Positions 42,480 through 51,493 of a stretch of DNA of 64,000 nt are shown in pieces. A program made the position numbers and the translations under genes. Location of the stretch: the NCBI RefSeq assembly GCF_000711955.1, contig NZ_KL543998.1, positions 1-64,000 of the forward strand. The letters are read 5' to 3'. The notes beneath the pieces are model-generated. The model saw only the letters and a program-made list of their open reading frames with translations, searched no databases and had not been told where the DNA came from. This DNA comes from Nevskia soli DSM 19509. GTDB lineage: Bacteria; Pseudomonadota; Gammaproteobacteria; Nevskiales; Nevskiaceae. The stretch's first letter is position 1. Every line of letters begins with the position of its first letter.

Positions 42480-44785
42480 GTCTTCTTCGCCTCCCTCGGC
42501 AGCCGAATTACGAATTGTGCTTTACCCGCAGGCCGCTCAGGATCTAGCCCAATGCTTCCACCCATATCCTCAAGAACTTGCTTCGCATGATAGAGCCCAA
42601 GACCAGAGCCGCGTGGCGAACCGCTATAGCCTCGTTCGAAGAGTTTAGCTGTGTCGACGACACTTTGATCTATGCCGCGACCATCGTCAGAGACAACAAT
42701 TTCGACAGCACCGCCCGTTGATGATTTTCGGCAGTTGAATGTCATTGAACGTGCATCTGCCTTGCCAGAATTACTAAAGAGATTGTCGATGACAATGGCG
42801 ATATCGATTGGGCGAAAAGTTCTTTCCAGAGACAGGCCGTTATCATTAAACGCAGCCGATCCGATGTCCCCATAGAGCGTAGCGACCTTCTCGGCATACT
42901 CTTTGAGGTACTGGAGTATGTCGGCCTGTATCTTGTCCGCATTGAGCTTAAAGTTGGCTTGTGTAGCAAGTCTGGTTACTGCCAAGATCCTGCTGTTTTG
43001 AAAGGCAATCTGCTCAAGGTCAGCCATTACCGATTCCAACTGGAGGGTCGCGGCACCAAGTCGGCGCATGCTACGTCGCGTAAGCGCCTGAACCTCAGTG
43101 GCGTAGATGATGACTTGATGATGGAGAAGTTGTAGTTCCTCGCTCCCCTGCGCCTGGGAATTGAGAAGCATTTGGGCTTGCTTCTCGACCCGCTGCAACT
43201 TAACACCCACTTCTTGGGCTCGTAGTTCTGCAGCCCGGGCGCGGCCTTCTGCGACACGCCGCGCCTGGGTTTCCTCTTCTGCGTGCTGCTTTGCTTCAAT
43301 TTCGGCCTGCTTTAGCTCTTCGAAGCGCTGACGCGATCGCTCCACGCGAGCAAGCAAAACTGGATCGCCGGTCTCCTGAGCGACGAGCGCAAGCCCTTCC
43401 ATAGCTTCTTCGAAACCCGTTGAACGCTCATTGACGATGTCAATCAACTCACGGTCATAGTCGATCAATTTAATCTTCTGCGAGCCAACGAGTGCTTGCA
43501 CCACCCGAATAATCCGCGTCCGCGCACTATCGGAACGCAATCCACTTGCATTGTCACTGTCTTGATCAAGGCTATCAGCCCAATTGACAGTCACCACATA
43601 TCGCTCAAGTCTCTGGACCACATGACGCATAATCATTTCATAGAGCTGCAGCTTAGCCGGCGTATCTGTCAGCCCCGCGTCGCGGCTTGAAGCTTCACGG
43701 AATATTCCCACAGGCGCGGAAACACTTATCTTCCCCAATATGTCGCGCAATCCAAGGTAGCGGGATGTGCCCTGCTGTTTTCGTCGACCGATCCCGAAGG
43801 TATCGTCTGTAGGTTCACCAACTGGGTAGATTCGGAAACCGTTGACAAAGAGAAAGAGATTGCCAAATTGGACCGGCTGCAACCCCATCCTGCCCGTAAA
43901 GGTGTGCTTTGCGCTCCGATTAAGGAAATAGAGTCGCGTCTCCACTTCACTTGCTGCAAGCTCTAAGTAAGGGCTAGCTTCCTCAATTTCGTAAATAAGC
44001 ACACCACGATCACGTAACGTCGTGTGGATCGTGCCATCCTTTACTGTCACTACAATTCTGGCCGTCTTTTCGTCGAGAAGGTCAACAATTTTATTGCCAA
44101 CTCTACCCTCAACGTCGTGCCATTTCTGGCCCGCGACGTGTGTAAAGATTTTCAGATCTGCCGTGGCTTGGAACGGATCCACGAGCTTTGCCAAGTAAGA
44201 GCGCAAACGATGGATCTTGTCGTAATCCCACATCTCGCGGAGATCACTAATAACGAGCATGACCCCATTAGCCTTTGGAGGTTTTGCTCGCTTTGGCATC
44301 GGGAAATCAGCTTTGTGTGATAGTCCGACGTCGATTGTGGCGAATTCACGCTTCGAATCTTCCTCGAAACTAGTCCAATCGACGTGCAGGTGCTCAACAC
44401 GCTTCCCACCTATTGGCCGTGAATAAAGATCAAGGCGCTTGCCCAAACGATCACAAGAAAATCGCCCTATACCTTTGTTGCCAGCATAACCTCGACGCAA
44501 GGATATTTCGTCGCGATAATCTCGCGGAAGATTGACATCCTCCTCTCCGTTACGCTTGGCTGAATACGCAACAAAAAGCCACTTAGAAGTAATGTCCTCT
44601 TGTGACATCCCCTTGCCGTCGTCCCAAATTATCAGGGAATCTCCATCAAACTCGATATCAACGCGCTTTGCATGCGCGTCAAATGCATTTTTTACGAGTT
44701 CGAATATAGCGACGAAATCGTTAGTGATGAGGTCACGCCCAATGATGTCCTTCAGGGCTGAACTAATCTTGAACCTTTTTTCCAT
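42476..44785 (-). CDS. Dual GHKL ATPase (Hsp90/MORC-like N-terminus, kinase-like C-terminus)
   Basis: This 769-aa protein has a complete Bergerat-fold ATPase at the N-terminus: FELVKNAFDAHA (E29, N33), IIWDDGKGM (D55-M60) and AGNKGIGRFS (101-110), as in Hsp90, MutL and MORC-like proteins. Residues about 480-550 form a charged coiled coil. A second GHKL domain of histidine-kinase type closes the protein: IDNLFSNSGKADA near 666-678, VSDDGRGID at 698-706 and SPRGSGLGLYHAKQVLE near 723-739. LLHHQVIIYATEV (H555, H556) lies where a kinase H-box would be, but the usual SHELRTP pattern is absent. No membrane segment or sensor domain is seen. Its partner gene overlaps by 4 bp. Confidence 0.8.
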   Translation of the reverse strand: MEKRFKISSALKDIIGRDLITNDFVAIFELVKNAFDAHAKRVDIEFDGDSLIIWDDGKGMSQEDITSKWLFVAYSAKRNGEEDVNLPRDYRDEISLRRGYAGNKGIGRFSCDRLGKRLDLYSRPIGGKRVEHLHVDWTSFEEDSKREFATIDVGLSHKADFPMPKRAKPPKANGVMLVISDLREMWDYDKIHRLRSYLAKLVDPFQATADLKIFTHVAGQKWHDVEGRVGNKIVDLLDEKTARIVVTVKDGTIHTTLRDRGVLIYEIEEASPYLELAASEVETRLYFLNRSAKHTFTGRMGLQPVQFGNLFLFVNGFRIYPVGEPTDDTFGIGRRKQQGTSRYLGLRDILGKISVSAPVGIFREASSRDAGLTDTPAKLQLYEMIMRHVVQRLERYVVTVNWADSLDQDSDNASGLRSDSARTRIIRVVQALVGSQKIKLIDYDRELIDIVNERSTGFEEAMEGLALVAQETGDPVLLARVERSRQRFEELKQAEIEAKQHAEEETQARRVAEGRARAAELRAQEVGVKLQRVEKQAQMLLNSQAQGSEELQLLHHQVIIYATEVQALTRRSMRRLGAATLQLESVMADLEQIAFQNSRILAVTRLATQANFKLNADKIQADILQYLKEYAEKVATLYGDIGSAAFNDNGLSLERTFRPIDIAIVIDNLFSNSGKADARSMTFNCRKSSTGGAVEIVVSDDGRGIDQSVVDTAKLFERGYSGSPRGSGLGLYHAKQVLEDMGGSIGLDPERPAGKAQFVIRLPREAKKT

Positions 44786-44813
44786 GGCTATGCTTGGCTA
44801 CTATTCACAATGT

Positions 44814-45230
44814 ATGGTCGTATCGAACACTAGCCCTACTGTCCGCCGTAAATTTATGGCTCGCTTTAAGGGCAAGGACACAAAGCCGGAGATCATTGTC
44901 CGGAAATTGCTCCATAATTCGGGCGTGCGATTTCGGTTACATCGTCGCGACCTTCCAGGAACACCCGACATTGTGCTGCCCAAGCGCCGAATTGCCATCT
45001 TCATCAATGGCTGCTTCTGGCACCACCATGAGGGGTGCCATATCGGGAAGATTCCTTCATCGAGATCCGAATTCTGGAAAGAGAAATTTCGAAAAAACAA
45101 GGAACGCGACGAAGCTTCACTCAAATATCTTGAGGCACTGGGTTGGCACGCTGTGACTATTTGGGAATGCGAAGCGCGTGGACCTGATATATCAGGATTG
45201 CTTCGTGCGTTGGGATTAATTACCGCCTGA
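44814..45230 (+). CDS. vsr: Vsr-family very-short-patch-repair endonuclease
   Basis: The ATG at 44814 gives 138 aa starting MVVSNTSPTVRRKFMARFKG, the usual Vsr start; ATG codons at 44784 and 44790 would overlap the GHKL gene. KDTKPEIIVRKLL (E26), LPGTPDIV (D52), GCFWHHHEGC (C67, H70-H72, C75), NKERDE (D99) and IWECEARG (C119) align with the Vsr active site and zinc site. The residue equal to His64 of Escherichia coli Vsr is Asn65 here. Vsr nicks T:G mismatches left by deamination of 5-methylcytosine, which fits the linked C5 methylase; alternatively it could be a restriction-type nuclease. Confidence 0.88.
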   Translation: MVVSNTSPTVRRKFMARFKGKDTKPEIIVRKLLHNSGVRFRLHRRDLPGTPDIVLPKRRIAIFINGCFWHHHEGCHIGKIPSSRSEFWKEKFRKNKERDEASLKYLEALGWHAVTIWECEARGPDISGLLRALGLITA

Positions 45231-45249
45231 CGCAGGACCGCCATTTGTC

Positions 45250-45492
45250 TTAACCCCGACTATTCTTGATACCAATCGGCTCAATAGTTGAAATGCGCAA
45301 ATTGAATGGGCAGCCCTGATGATTGCGAACAATTAGTCCACGGAATCTAAAGGCCCGGCCATGGACTAGTTGTGCACAGGCTTCGTTGTTGCCCTCGACG
45401 GGGAATAAAACCCCTTTTTCGCCTTCGAGCCTGACGTACCAACTGCCTTCCACAGTAAATGACGTACCGAAGAATATAGCTTGGCCTTCCAA
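45250..45492 (-). CDS. Small unknown protein next to vsr
   Basis: A short frame encodes about 80 residues: MEGQAIFFGTSFTVEGSWYV if the TTG at 45492 is used (a GGGGGA site lies just upstream), or four residues more from a TTG at 45504. The composition is protein-like and beta-rich (VHGRAFRFRGLIVRNHQG, FNLRISTIEPIG), suggesting a small OB- or SH3-like barrel, but no family is recognised. It converges with vsr, 19 bp apart. AT-rich composition matches the island. It may be a real member of the cassette or a chance frame. Confidence 0.5.
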   Translation of the reverse strand: MEGQAIFFGTSFTVEGSWYVRLEGEKGVLFPVEGNNEACAQLVHGRAFRFRGLIVRNHQGCPFNLRISTIEPIGIKNSRG

Positions 45493-45568
45493 AACATCCC
45501 CCAAATACCTTATTGATTTTTCAATAAAATTGGCAAGTCACGTTTGTTTTAGCACCCTACTTCCGTAC

Positions 45569-45586
45569 CATGTATACCATGTATGG
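45569..45586. repeat. CATG 9-bp array (two units)
   Basis: CATGTATAC (45569-45577) is followed directly by CATGTATGG (45578-45586). The spacing and first six bases match the units at 46464 and, more loosely, those at 40100. Confidence 0.65.
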
Positions 45587-45686
45587 CACGTCTCAAAACG
45601 CTACATATGTGAGGGAGCCTACGGTAGATTGAGGGTTCGCGTTGCTGGAAATGAATGATGGCCCTGACCTCAACTATTCCCAGGAA

Positions 45687-45722
45687 TAAAAAAGGGCCGT
45701 CTCGAAACTCTCAAGACAGCCC
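45687..45722 (-). terminator. Terminator-like hairpin (leftward)
   Basis: On the minus strand a stem formed from GGGCCGTCT (45694-45702) and AGACAGCCC (45714-45722), 8 of 9 pairs, is followed by a run of T corresponding to the A-run at 45688-45693. It would end leftward transcripts from the small secreted-protein gene, whose stop is about 210 bp away. Confidence 0.6.
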
Positions 45723-45931
45723 AGCGGGCTAAAACATCAACACCTTGGAAATCCCTTCCAGATTGGCCGGCGCTACGGCGCACGGCGCTTCACCCCTGGT
45801 ATTGGGCTGGACATGTGCGCGGAGAGACTTCTCCGCAGCTGGTAAGGCGCAATGCCCCTCGCCCCTCGATCCGTCCGCGAAGCGGGCTATCCGGAATCGG
45901 CTTCTTGCGCCCCACGCTCACCGAGCGCTCC

Positions 45932-46165
45932 TCAATGCTGATGGCTCTCAATATTGGTCTGGGGCGCGACGACGGCGGGCGCCGCCTTCTTGGCTTTCTT
46001 GCTCTTGTGCGGCTTGGCGGCGGGGGCAGCGTCGGTGGCGGCCGGTGCGGCAGCGGTAGCACCGGCAGCGGGGGGCGTGGATTGAGCCGAAGCGGAATCC
46101 GCCAGGCCCACTGAGAAGAGGACGACGGCGAGCAGGGCGAGGCCCGGGTTCTTGACGGCTTTCAT
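45932..46165 (-). CDS. Small secreted Ala/Pro/Lys-rich protein
   Basis: The ATG at 46165 follows AAAAGGAGTTTGGTA and gives 77 aa. LALLAVVLFSVGLADSASAQ is a signal peptide with cleavage after ASA. The mature part is only about 50 residues of Ala, Pro, Thr and Lys (PAAKPHKSKKAKKAAP) and ends in ESHQH. The positively charged low-complexity tail could bind envelope polymers, but function is unknown. A repeat of the GGCGCAATGC type overlaps the region just beyond its stop. Confidence 0.65.
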   Translation of the reverse strand: MKAVKNPGLALLAVVLFSVGLADSASAQSTPPAAGATAAAPAATDAAPAAKPHKSKKAKKAAPAVVAPQTNIESHQH

Positions 46166-46463
46166 TACCAAACTCCTTTTGAACGATTCCTGCGGTTTAG
46201 CCGCCTTCCGTGAGAGGGCCAGCGGACGTCGATGCTGTTGCTTGCAGAACGTGACTTGGTCTCGTCATCTTCTGGCGACGCCAGATAGAACCATTCAGCG
46301 TTTTGATTTACTACCTTTGGCGACTAACCAATCATTAATTTCCAGAATGGTGCACTTAATCAATATGTTAGACGCTTATACGGGAGGCTTGATGCCGCCG
46401 GCAGCCGGTTCAAAGCCAGGGCTTTCCGTGCCGGATCGAGGGTGGAGCGGGCCTGCCTTGGCT

Positions 46464-46521
46464 CCATGTATGCCGTGTAGTCCATGGACTCCATGTTTCA
46501 AGCACCGGGATGCATGGAATA
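46464..46521. repeat. CATG 9-bp array (four to five units)
   Basis: Units start at 46464 (CATGTATGC), 46473 (CGTGTAGTC, one mismatch), 46482 (CATGGACTC) and 46491 (CATGTTTCA), each 9 bp apart. A further CATGGAATA at 46513-46521 is identical to a unit at 40148. Confidence 0.7.
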
Positions 46522-46710
46522 CATCAGGGTCGCCGTCTTGCGGCGCGCGCAGAAGAGGGCGGGTCAGTGATTGGTCAAGCCGCACTTTTGTGTAACGGGC
46601 AGCCCCTTCATTCGGCGCAATGCGCTTCGCTTATTGCGCCCTACGGTCGCTGGATTTCAGCCGATCTGTAATTGAAATAGAGTTAGTCGGCGCTTGAGGT
46701 TAAAGCAAAA

Positions 46711-46740
46711 CTGGATTCCCGCCTTCGCGGGAATGACGGG
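46711..46740. repeat. WIPA-type dispersed hairpin repeat
   Basis: CTGGATTCCCGCC-TTC-GCGGGAATGACGGG: the arms TTCCCGC and GCGGGAA pair. It is one of about seven copies of this element in the window. Confidence 0.8.
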
Positions 46741-46802
46741 GTGTGAGGGGGCGGCAAGAGGGTGAGAGTTGGCGGCAGGCCTTTTTAGCTTCCCGCCGCC
46801 CA

Positions 46803-46839
46803 TAAAAAAGGGCGGGTCAGCGCTTGGCTGACCCGCCCT
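46803..46839 (-). terminator. Rho-independent terminator of sucAB
   Basis: GGGCGGGTCAGC (46810-46821) pairs perfectly with GCTGACCCGCCC (46827-46838). On the minus strand the stem is followed by CTTTTTTATG, a good U-tract. It lies 19 bp past the sucB stop, so the sucAB transcript ends here and lpdA, about 14 kb away, needs its own promoter. Confidence 0.9.
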
Positions 46840-46857
46840 CCTTCTGTAACGAAACGC

Positions 46858-48102
<1,245 letters not shown>

Positions 48103-48178
48103 TTGGGCTCCGGGGGTTTTGTTTTTTGGGGTTGTCTGAGGTGGCTTTGCGCCTGGATTACGCCGGTTTTGCCGGCGC

Positions 48179-48355
48179 ACCCCTCTCCCTGGCCCTCTCC
48201 CGCAAGGGGAGAGGGGATGCTGCTTTGTAGGGGGAGAGAGGCATTGGAGTTCGGTGTGCTTTGTTGGTGTTGCAGCCTGTTAGGGCTTGCCCCTCACCCC
48301 AGCACTATCCCCACGTTCGTGGGGAGAGGGCGAACTGCGTCCGGGGGAGAGGCTG
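48179..48355. repeat. Inverted-repeat element between sucA and sucB
   Basis: CCCCTCTCCC, CCCTCTCCCGCAAGGGGAGA and, 90 bp on, GCCCCTCACCCC and GGGGGAGAGGC resemble the element between queE and queC. It takes up much of the 371-bp sucA-sucB spacer, which is long for this operon. Confidence 0.65.
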
Positions 48356-48407
48356 AGCGTCATTCTGTGAACTGTGGCTCGGGACTCGGGCCGCGCACTC
48401 ACCTGCC

Positions 48408-48438
48408 CTGGATTCCCGCTTTCGCGGGAATGACGAGG
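48408..48438. repeat. WIPA-type dispersed hairpin repeat
   Basis: CTGGATTCCCGCT-TTC-GCGGGAATGACGAG is the same element as at 46711 with one change in the stem. Confidence 0.75.
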
Positions 48439-48473
48439 GGGTATTGGGGAGGGCACGGCAGAAGTCATGAGTC

Positions 48474-51338
48474 TCAGGCGCCGCCCTTGAGGGGGAGGCC
48501 GGCGTTGAGGGCTTCGTTGACGAGTTCTTCCTGTTCCTTCACGTGCACCTTGAGGTAACCCACGGCGGTGGTGGAGTTGCCTTTGCGGGTGGCGTAGTAG
48601 AGCTGGTGGTCTTCGGCCAGGTAGGTGCGCAGGCGGTGCTTGATCTGGTACCAGGCGCCCTGGTTTTCCGGCTCTTCCTGGCACCACACCACGTCCTTCG
48701 CGTTCGGGTAAACGGCGATGGCGGCTTCGTACTCGGCGCGGGGGAAGGGATAGAGTTGCTCGATGCGGACGATGGCCACATCGTCCTTCTTCTGCTTGGC
48801 GCGGCCTTCGATGAGGTCGTAATACACCTTGCCGGAGCAGAAGACGATGCGCTTGACCTTCTGCGCATCCAGCGGCTCGGTCTCGCCGATGATGTACTGG
48901 AAGGTACCCTTGCTCAGCTCGTCCAGGGTGGAGACGGAGAGCTTGTGGCGCAGGAGGGACTTGGGCGTCATCACGATGAGGGGCAGGCGCAGGCTGCGCT
49001 TCATCTGGCGGCGGATCATGTGGTAGAACTGGGCCGGGGTGGACGGCACGCAGACCTGCATGTTGTTGCCGGCGCACAGCTGGAGATAGCGCTCCAGGCG
49101 GGCGGAGGAATGCTCCGGCCCCTGCCCTTCATAGCCGTGCGGCAGGAACAGGGTGAGCCCGCACAGGCGGCCCCACTTGGACTGGCCGGCGGCGATGAAC
49201 TGGTCCATCACCACCTGGGCGCCGTTGGCGAAGTCGCCGAACTGGGCTTCCCAGATGACGAGGGAGTCCGGATCGGTGCTGCTGTAGCCGTATTCGAAGC
49301 CGAGCACGCCCTCTTCCGACAACAGCGTGTCGTTGACGACGAAGCGGTTCTTGTCGGCATCCAGGTGACGCAGCGGCGTGTAGCGGGCGCCGTTGTTCAC
49401 GTCGTGCAGGGTGGCGTGGCGGTGGAAAAAGGTGCCGCGGCGCGAGTCCTGGCCGCAGAGGCGCACGGCGAAGCCTTCGTTGACCAGGGTGGCGTAGGCC
49501 ATGGTTTCGGCAAAGCCCCAGTCCATGGGGATTTCGCCGGCGGCCATCTTGATGCGGTCTTCGTGGATCTTGTCGACGCGCGGGTGCAGGACGAAGCCGT
49601 CCGGCAGCTTGTTGAGGCGGGCGGCCAGGCTCTTGACGGTGTCCGCGCTCACCGCGGTTTCCGCGGGGGTATCCCAGGTGCCCTTCTGGTAGTTGGCCCA
49701 GTTGACGGTGTACTGGTTGCCGACCATGCCGAGCGTGGTGCGGGCGGTGTTCTCGCCCTTGTCCAGGCTGTCGCGGTAGGCCTTGGCCAGGCGCTCGCCT
49801 TCGTCCTTGGGCACCGCGCCTTCCTGCGCGAGCTGCTGCGCATAGAGGGTGAAGGTGGTGGGCTGCTTCTTGATGGCGGCGTACATCACCGGCTGGGTGG
49901 CCGAAGGCTCGTCGGCCTCGTTGTGACCATGGCGGCGGTAGCAGCACAGGTCGATGATGACGTCCTTGTGGAACTGGTTGCGGAAGTCCGTGGCCAGGCG
50001 GGTGACGAAGACCACGGCCTCGGGGTCGTCGCCGTTCACATGGAACACCGGCGCTTCGAGCATCTTGGCGATGTCGGTGCAGTAGCGCGAGGTGCGGGCT
50101 TCGTGGCCTTCGCGGGCTTCGATCGGGTTCGGGGTGGTGAAGCCGATCTGGTTGTTGACGATGATGTGGATGGTGCCGCCGGTGCTGTAGCCCTTGGAGT
50201 GCGAGAGCTGCAGCGTTTCCATCACCACGCCCTGGCCGGCGAATGCGGCGTCGCCGTGGATCAGCACGGGCAGCACGCGGTCGCCGCGCTCGTCCTTGCG
50301 GCGGGTCTGGCGGGCCTTGACGGAGCCTTCCACCACCGGGTTGACGATTTCCAGGTGCGAGGGGTTGAAGGCGAGCACGAGGTGCAGGCGCTTGCCGGCC
50401 ACTTCCACGTCGGTGGAGAAGCCCAGGTGGTACTTCACGTCGCCGGCGCGGCTGAGGCTTTCGGCGGAGTACTTGCCCTCGAACTCGGCGAAGAGGTCCT
50501 TGGGGGACTTGCCGAGCACGTTGATCAGCACGTTGAGGCGGCCACGGTGGGCCATGCCGATGACCATTTCCTCGACGCCGCGGGTGGCGGAAATGCGCAT
50601 CACCTCGTCCAGCATGGGGATGAGGGAGTCGCCGCCTTCGAGCGAGAAGCGCTTCTGGCCGACGTACTTGTTGTGCAGGTAGCGCTCGATGCCTTCGGCG
50701 GCGGCGAGCTGGGTCAGCACTTCCTTCTTCTGCTCGACGGTGAGGCGCGGCTTGAAGGCCTCGCCTTCCAGGCGCTTCTGGATCCAGCGCTTCTGCGCCG
50801 TCTCCGTGATGTACATGTACTCGGAGCCGATGGTGTCGGTGTAGACCGACTTGACCAGCTTGATGATGTCGCGCAGCGACATGCGGTCGGCGGAGGCGAG
50901 CGAGCCGGTGTTGAACACCGTGTCCATGTCCTCGGGGCCGAGGCCGTGGAAGGCCGGGTCCAGATCCGGCACCGACGGGATCGGCGAGAGGTTGAGCGGA
51001 TCGAGCCGCGCCGCCTGGTGGCCGCGCACGCGGTAGTAGTTGATCAGGCGCAGCACGGCCGCCTGCTTCTCCAGCGCGCGGACGTCCGCGGCCGGGGTGG
51101 CGACGGCGGCGGCGCGTACGCCGTCACGCGCCAGCTTTTCGAACCTGGCGCGCACCGGGCCGTGCGGTACATCCGGCGTGCCGGTTGGTCCCTGCACCCC
51201 CCGGAAATAGGCCCGCCATTCCGGGTCGACCGAGTTCGAGTCGTTGAGATATTGCTCGTAGAGGTCTTCTACGTAGGCCGCATTACCGCCCTGGATCGAG
51301 GATGACTCGATCAGGCTCTGATACTTCGCTCCGCTCAT
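48474..51338 (-). CDS. sucA: 2-oxoglutarate dehydrogenase E1 component SucA
   Basis: This 954-aa thiamine-diphosphate enzyme decarboxylates 2-oxoglutarate and passes the succinyl group to SucB lipoate. The N-terminus AYVEDLYEQYLNDSNSVDPE holds the E2-binding segment. IGMAHRGRLNVLINVLGK, FNPSHLEIVNPVVEGSVKAR, LIHGDAAFAGQGVVMETLQL and HIIVNNQIGFTTPNP are the cofactor-binding blocks. FLPHGYEGQGPEHSSARLER and VWCQEEPENQGAW near the C-terminus are conserved in the family. Length is as expected. First gene of the sucAB operon. Confidence 0.98.
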   Translation of the reverse strand: MSGAKYQSLIESSSIQGGNAAYVEDLYEQYLNDSNSVDPEWRAYFRGVQGPTGTPDVPHGPVRARFEKLARDGVRAAAVATPAADVRALEKQAAVLRLINYYRVRGHQAARLDPLNLSPIPSVPDLDPAFHGLGPEDMDTVFNTGSLASADRMSLRDIIKLVKSVYTDTIGSEYMYITETAQKRWIQKRLEGEAFKPRLTVEQKKEVLTQLAAAEGIERYLHNKYVGQKRFSLEGGDSLIPMLDEVMRISATRGVEEMVIGMAHRGRLNVLINVLGKSPKDLFAEFEGKYSAESLSRAGDVKYHLGFSTDVEVAGKRLHLVLAFNPSHLEIVNPVVEGSVKARQTRRKDERGDRVLPVLIHGDAAFAGQGVVMETLQLSHSKGYSTGGTIHIIVNNQIGFTTPNPIEAREGHEARTSRYCTDIAKMLEAPVFHVNGDDPEAVVFVTRLATDFRNQFHKDVIIDLCCYRRHGHNEADEPSATQPVMYAAIKKQPTTFTLYAQQLAQEGAVPKDEGERLAKAYRDSLDKGENTARTTLGMVGNQYTVNWANYQKGTWDTPAETAVSADTVKSLAARLNKLPDGFVLHPRVDKIHEDRIKMAAGEIPMDWGFAETMAYATLVNEGFAVRLCGQDSRRGTFFHRHATLHDVNNGARYTPLRHLDADKNRFVVNDTLLSEEGVLGFEYGYSSTDPDSLVIWEAQFGDFANGAQVVMDQFIAAGQSKWGRLCGLTLFLPHGYEGQGPEHSSARLERYLQLCAGNNMQVCVPSTPAQFYHMIRRQMKRSLRLPLIVMTPKSLLRHKLSVSTLDELSKGTFQYIIGETEPLDAQKVKRIVFCSGKVYYDLIEGRAKQKKDDVAIVRIEQLYPFPRAEYEAAIAVYPNAKDVVWCQEEPENQGAWYQIKHRLRTYLAEDHQLYYATRKGNSTTAVGYLKVHVKEQEELVNEALNAGLPLKGGA

Positions 51339-51394
51339 TGCACGCTCCGTCGCCGCTGTCAGGGAGGCCGGGCGTCCAGTGTGCCGCTTGGGAT

Positions 51395-51465
51395 GTCATT
51401 CCAGGTGCCGCGAAGGTGCCGCCTGGTCGGGGGACCAGATCCTTCGCTGTACGTCGAATGACAAA
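51395..51465. repeat. Degenerate copy of the hairpin repeat found after lpdA
   Basis: CAGATCCTTCGCTG-TACGTCG-AATGACA matches the right arm of the 31300-31356 element; the left side is replaced by two AGGTGCCGC repeats. It sits between sucA and galU. Confidence 0.55.
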
Positions 51466-51493
51466 TCAAACGGCAGGCTGAACCTCTAGCCCC

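Larger units (their letters stand above)
45505..45931. other. Intergenic region right of the vsr cassette
   Basis: No gene is supported. It holds the CATG array at 45569-45586, a leftward terminator-like hairpin at 45687-45722, and a repeat of the GGCGCAATGC type starting near 45846. It is a plausible right boundary of the island. Confidence 0.5.
46166..46802. other. Intergenic region between the small secreted protein and sucB
   Basis: No gene is supported. It contains the CATG array at 46464-46521, a GGCGCAATGCGC element at about 46615-46652, and a WIPA-type hairpin repeat at 46711-46740. It follows the sucB terminator and marks the right end of the DNA lying between sucB and lpdA. Confidence 0.55.

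Noticed and set aside
40099..46521. CATG arrays as CRISPR or iteron origin
   Set aside because: Units are 9 bp, without constant spacers of 25-40 bp or cas genes; no replication-initiator gene is near, so neither label is supported.
48543..51305. 920-aa open frame on the plus strand
   Set aside because: It is antisense to sucA, is rich in His, Val, Gly and Asp as expected for a shadow frame in GC-rich DNA, and shows no domain.
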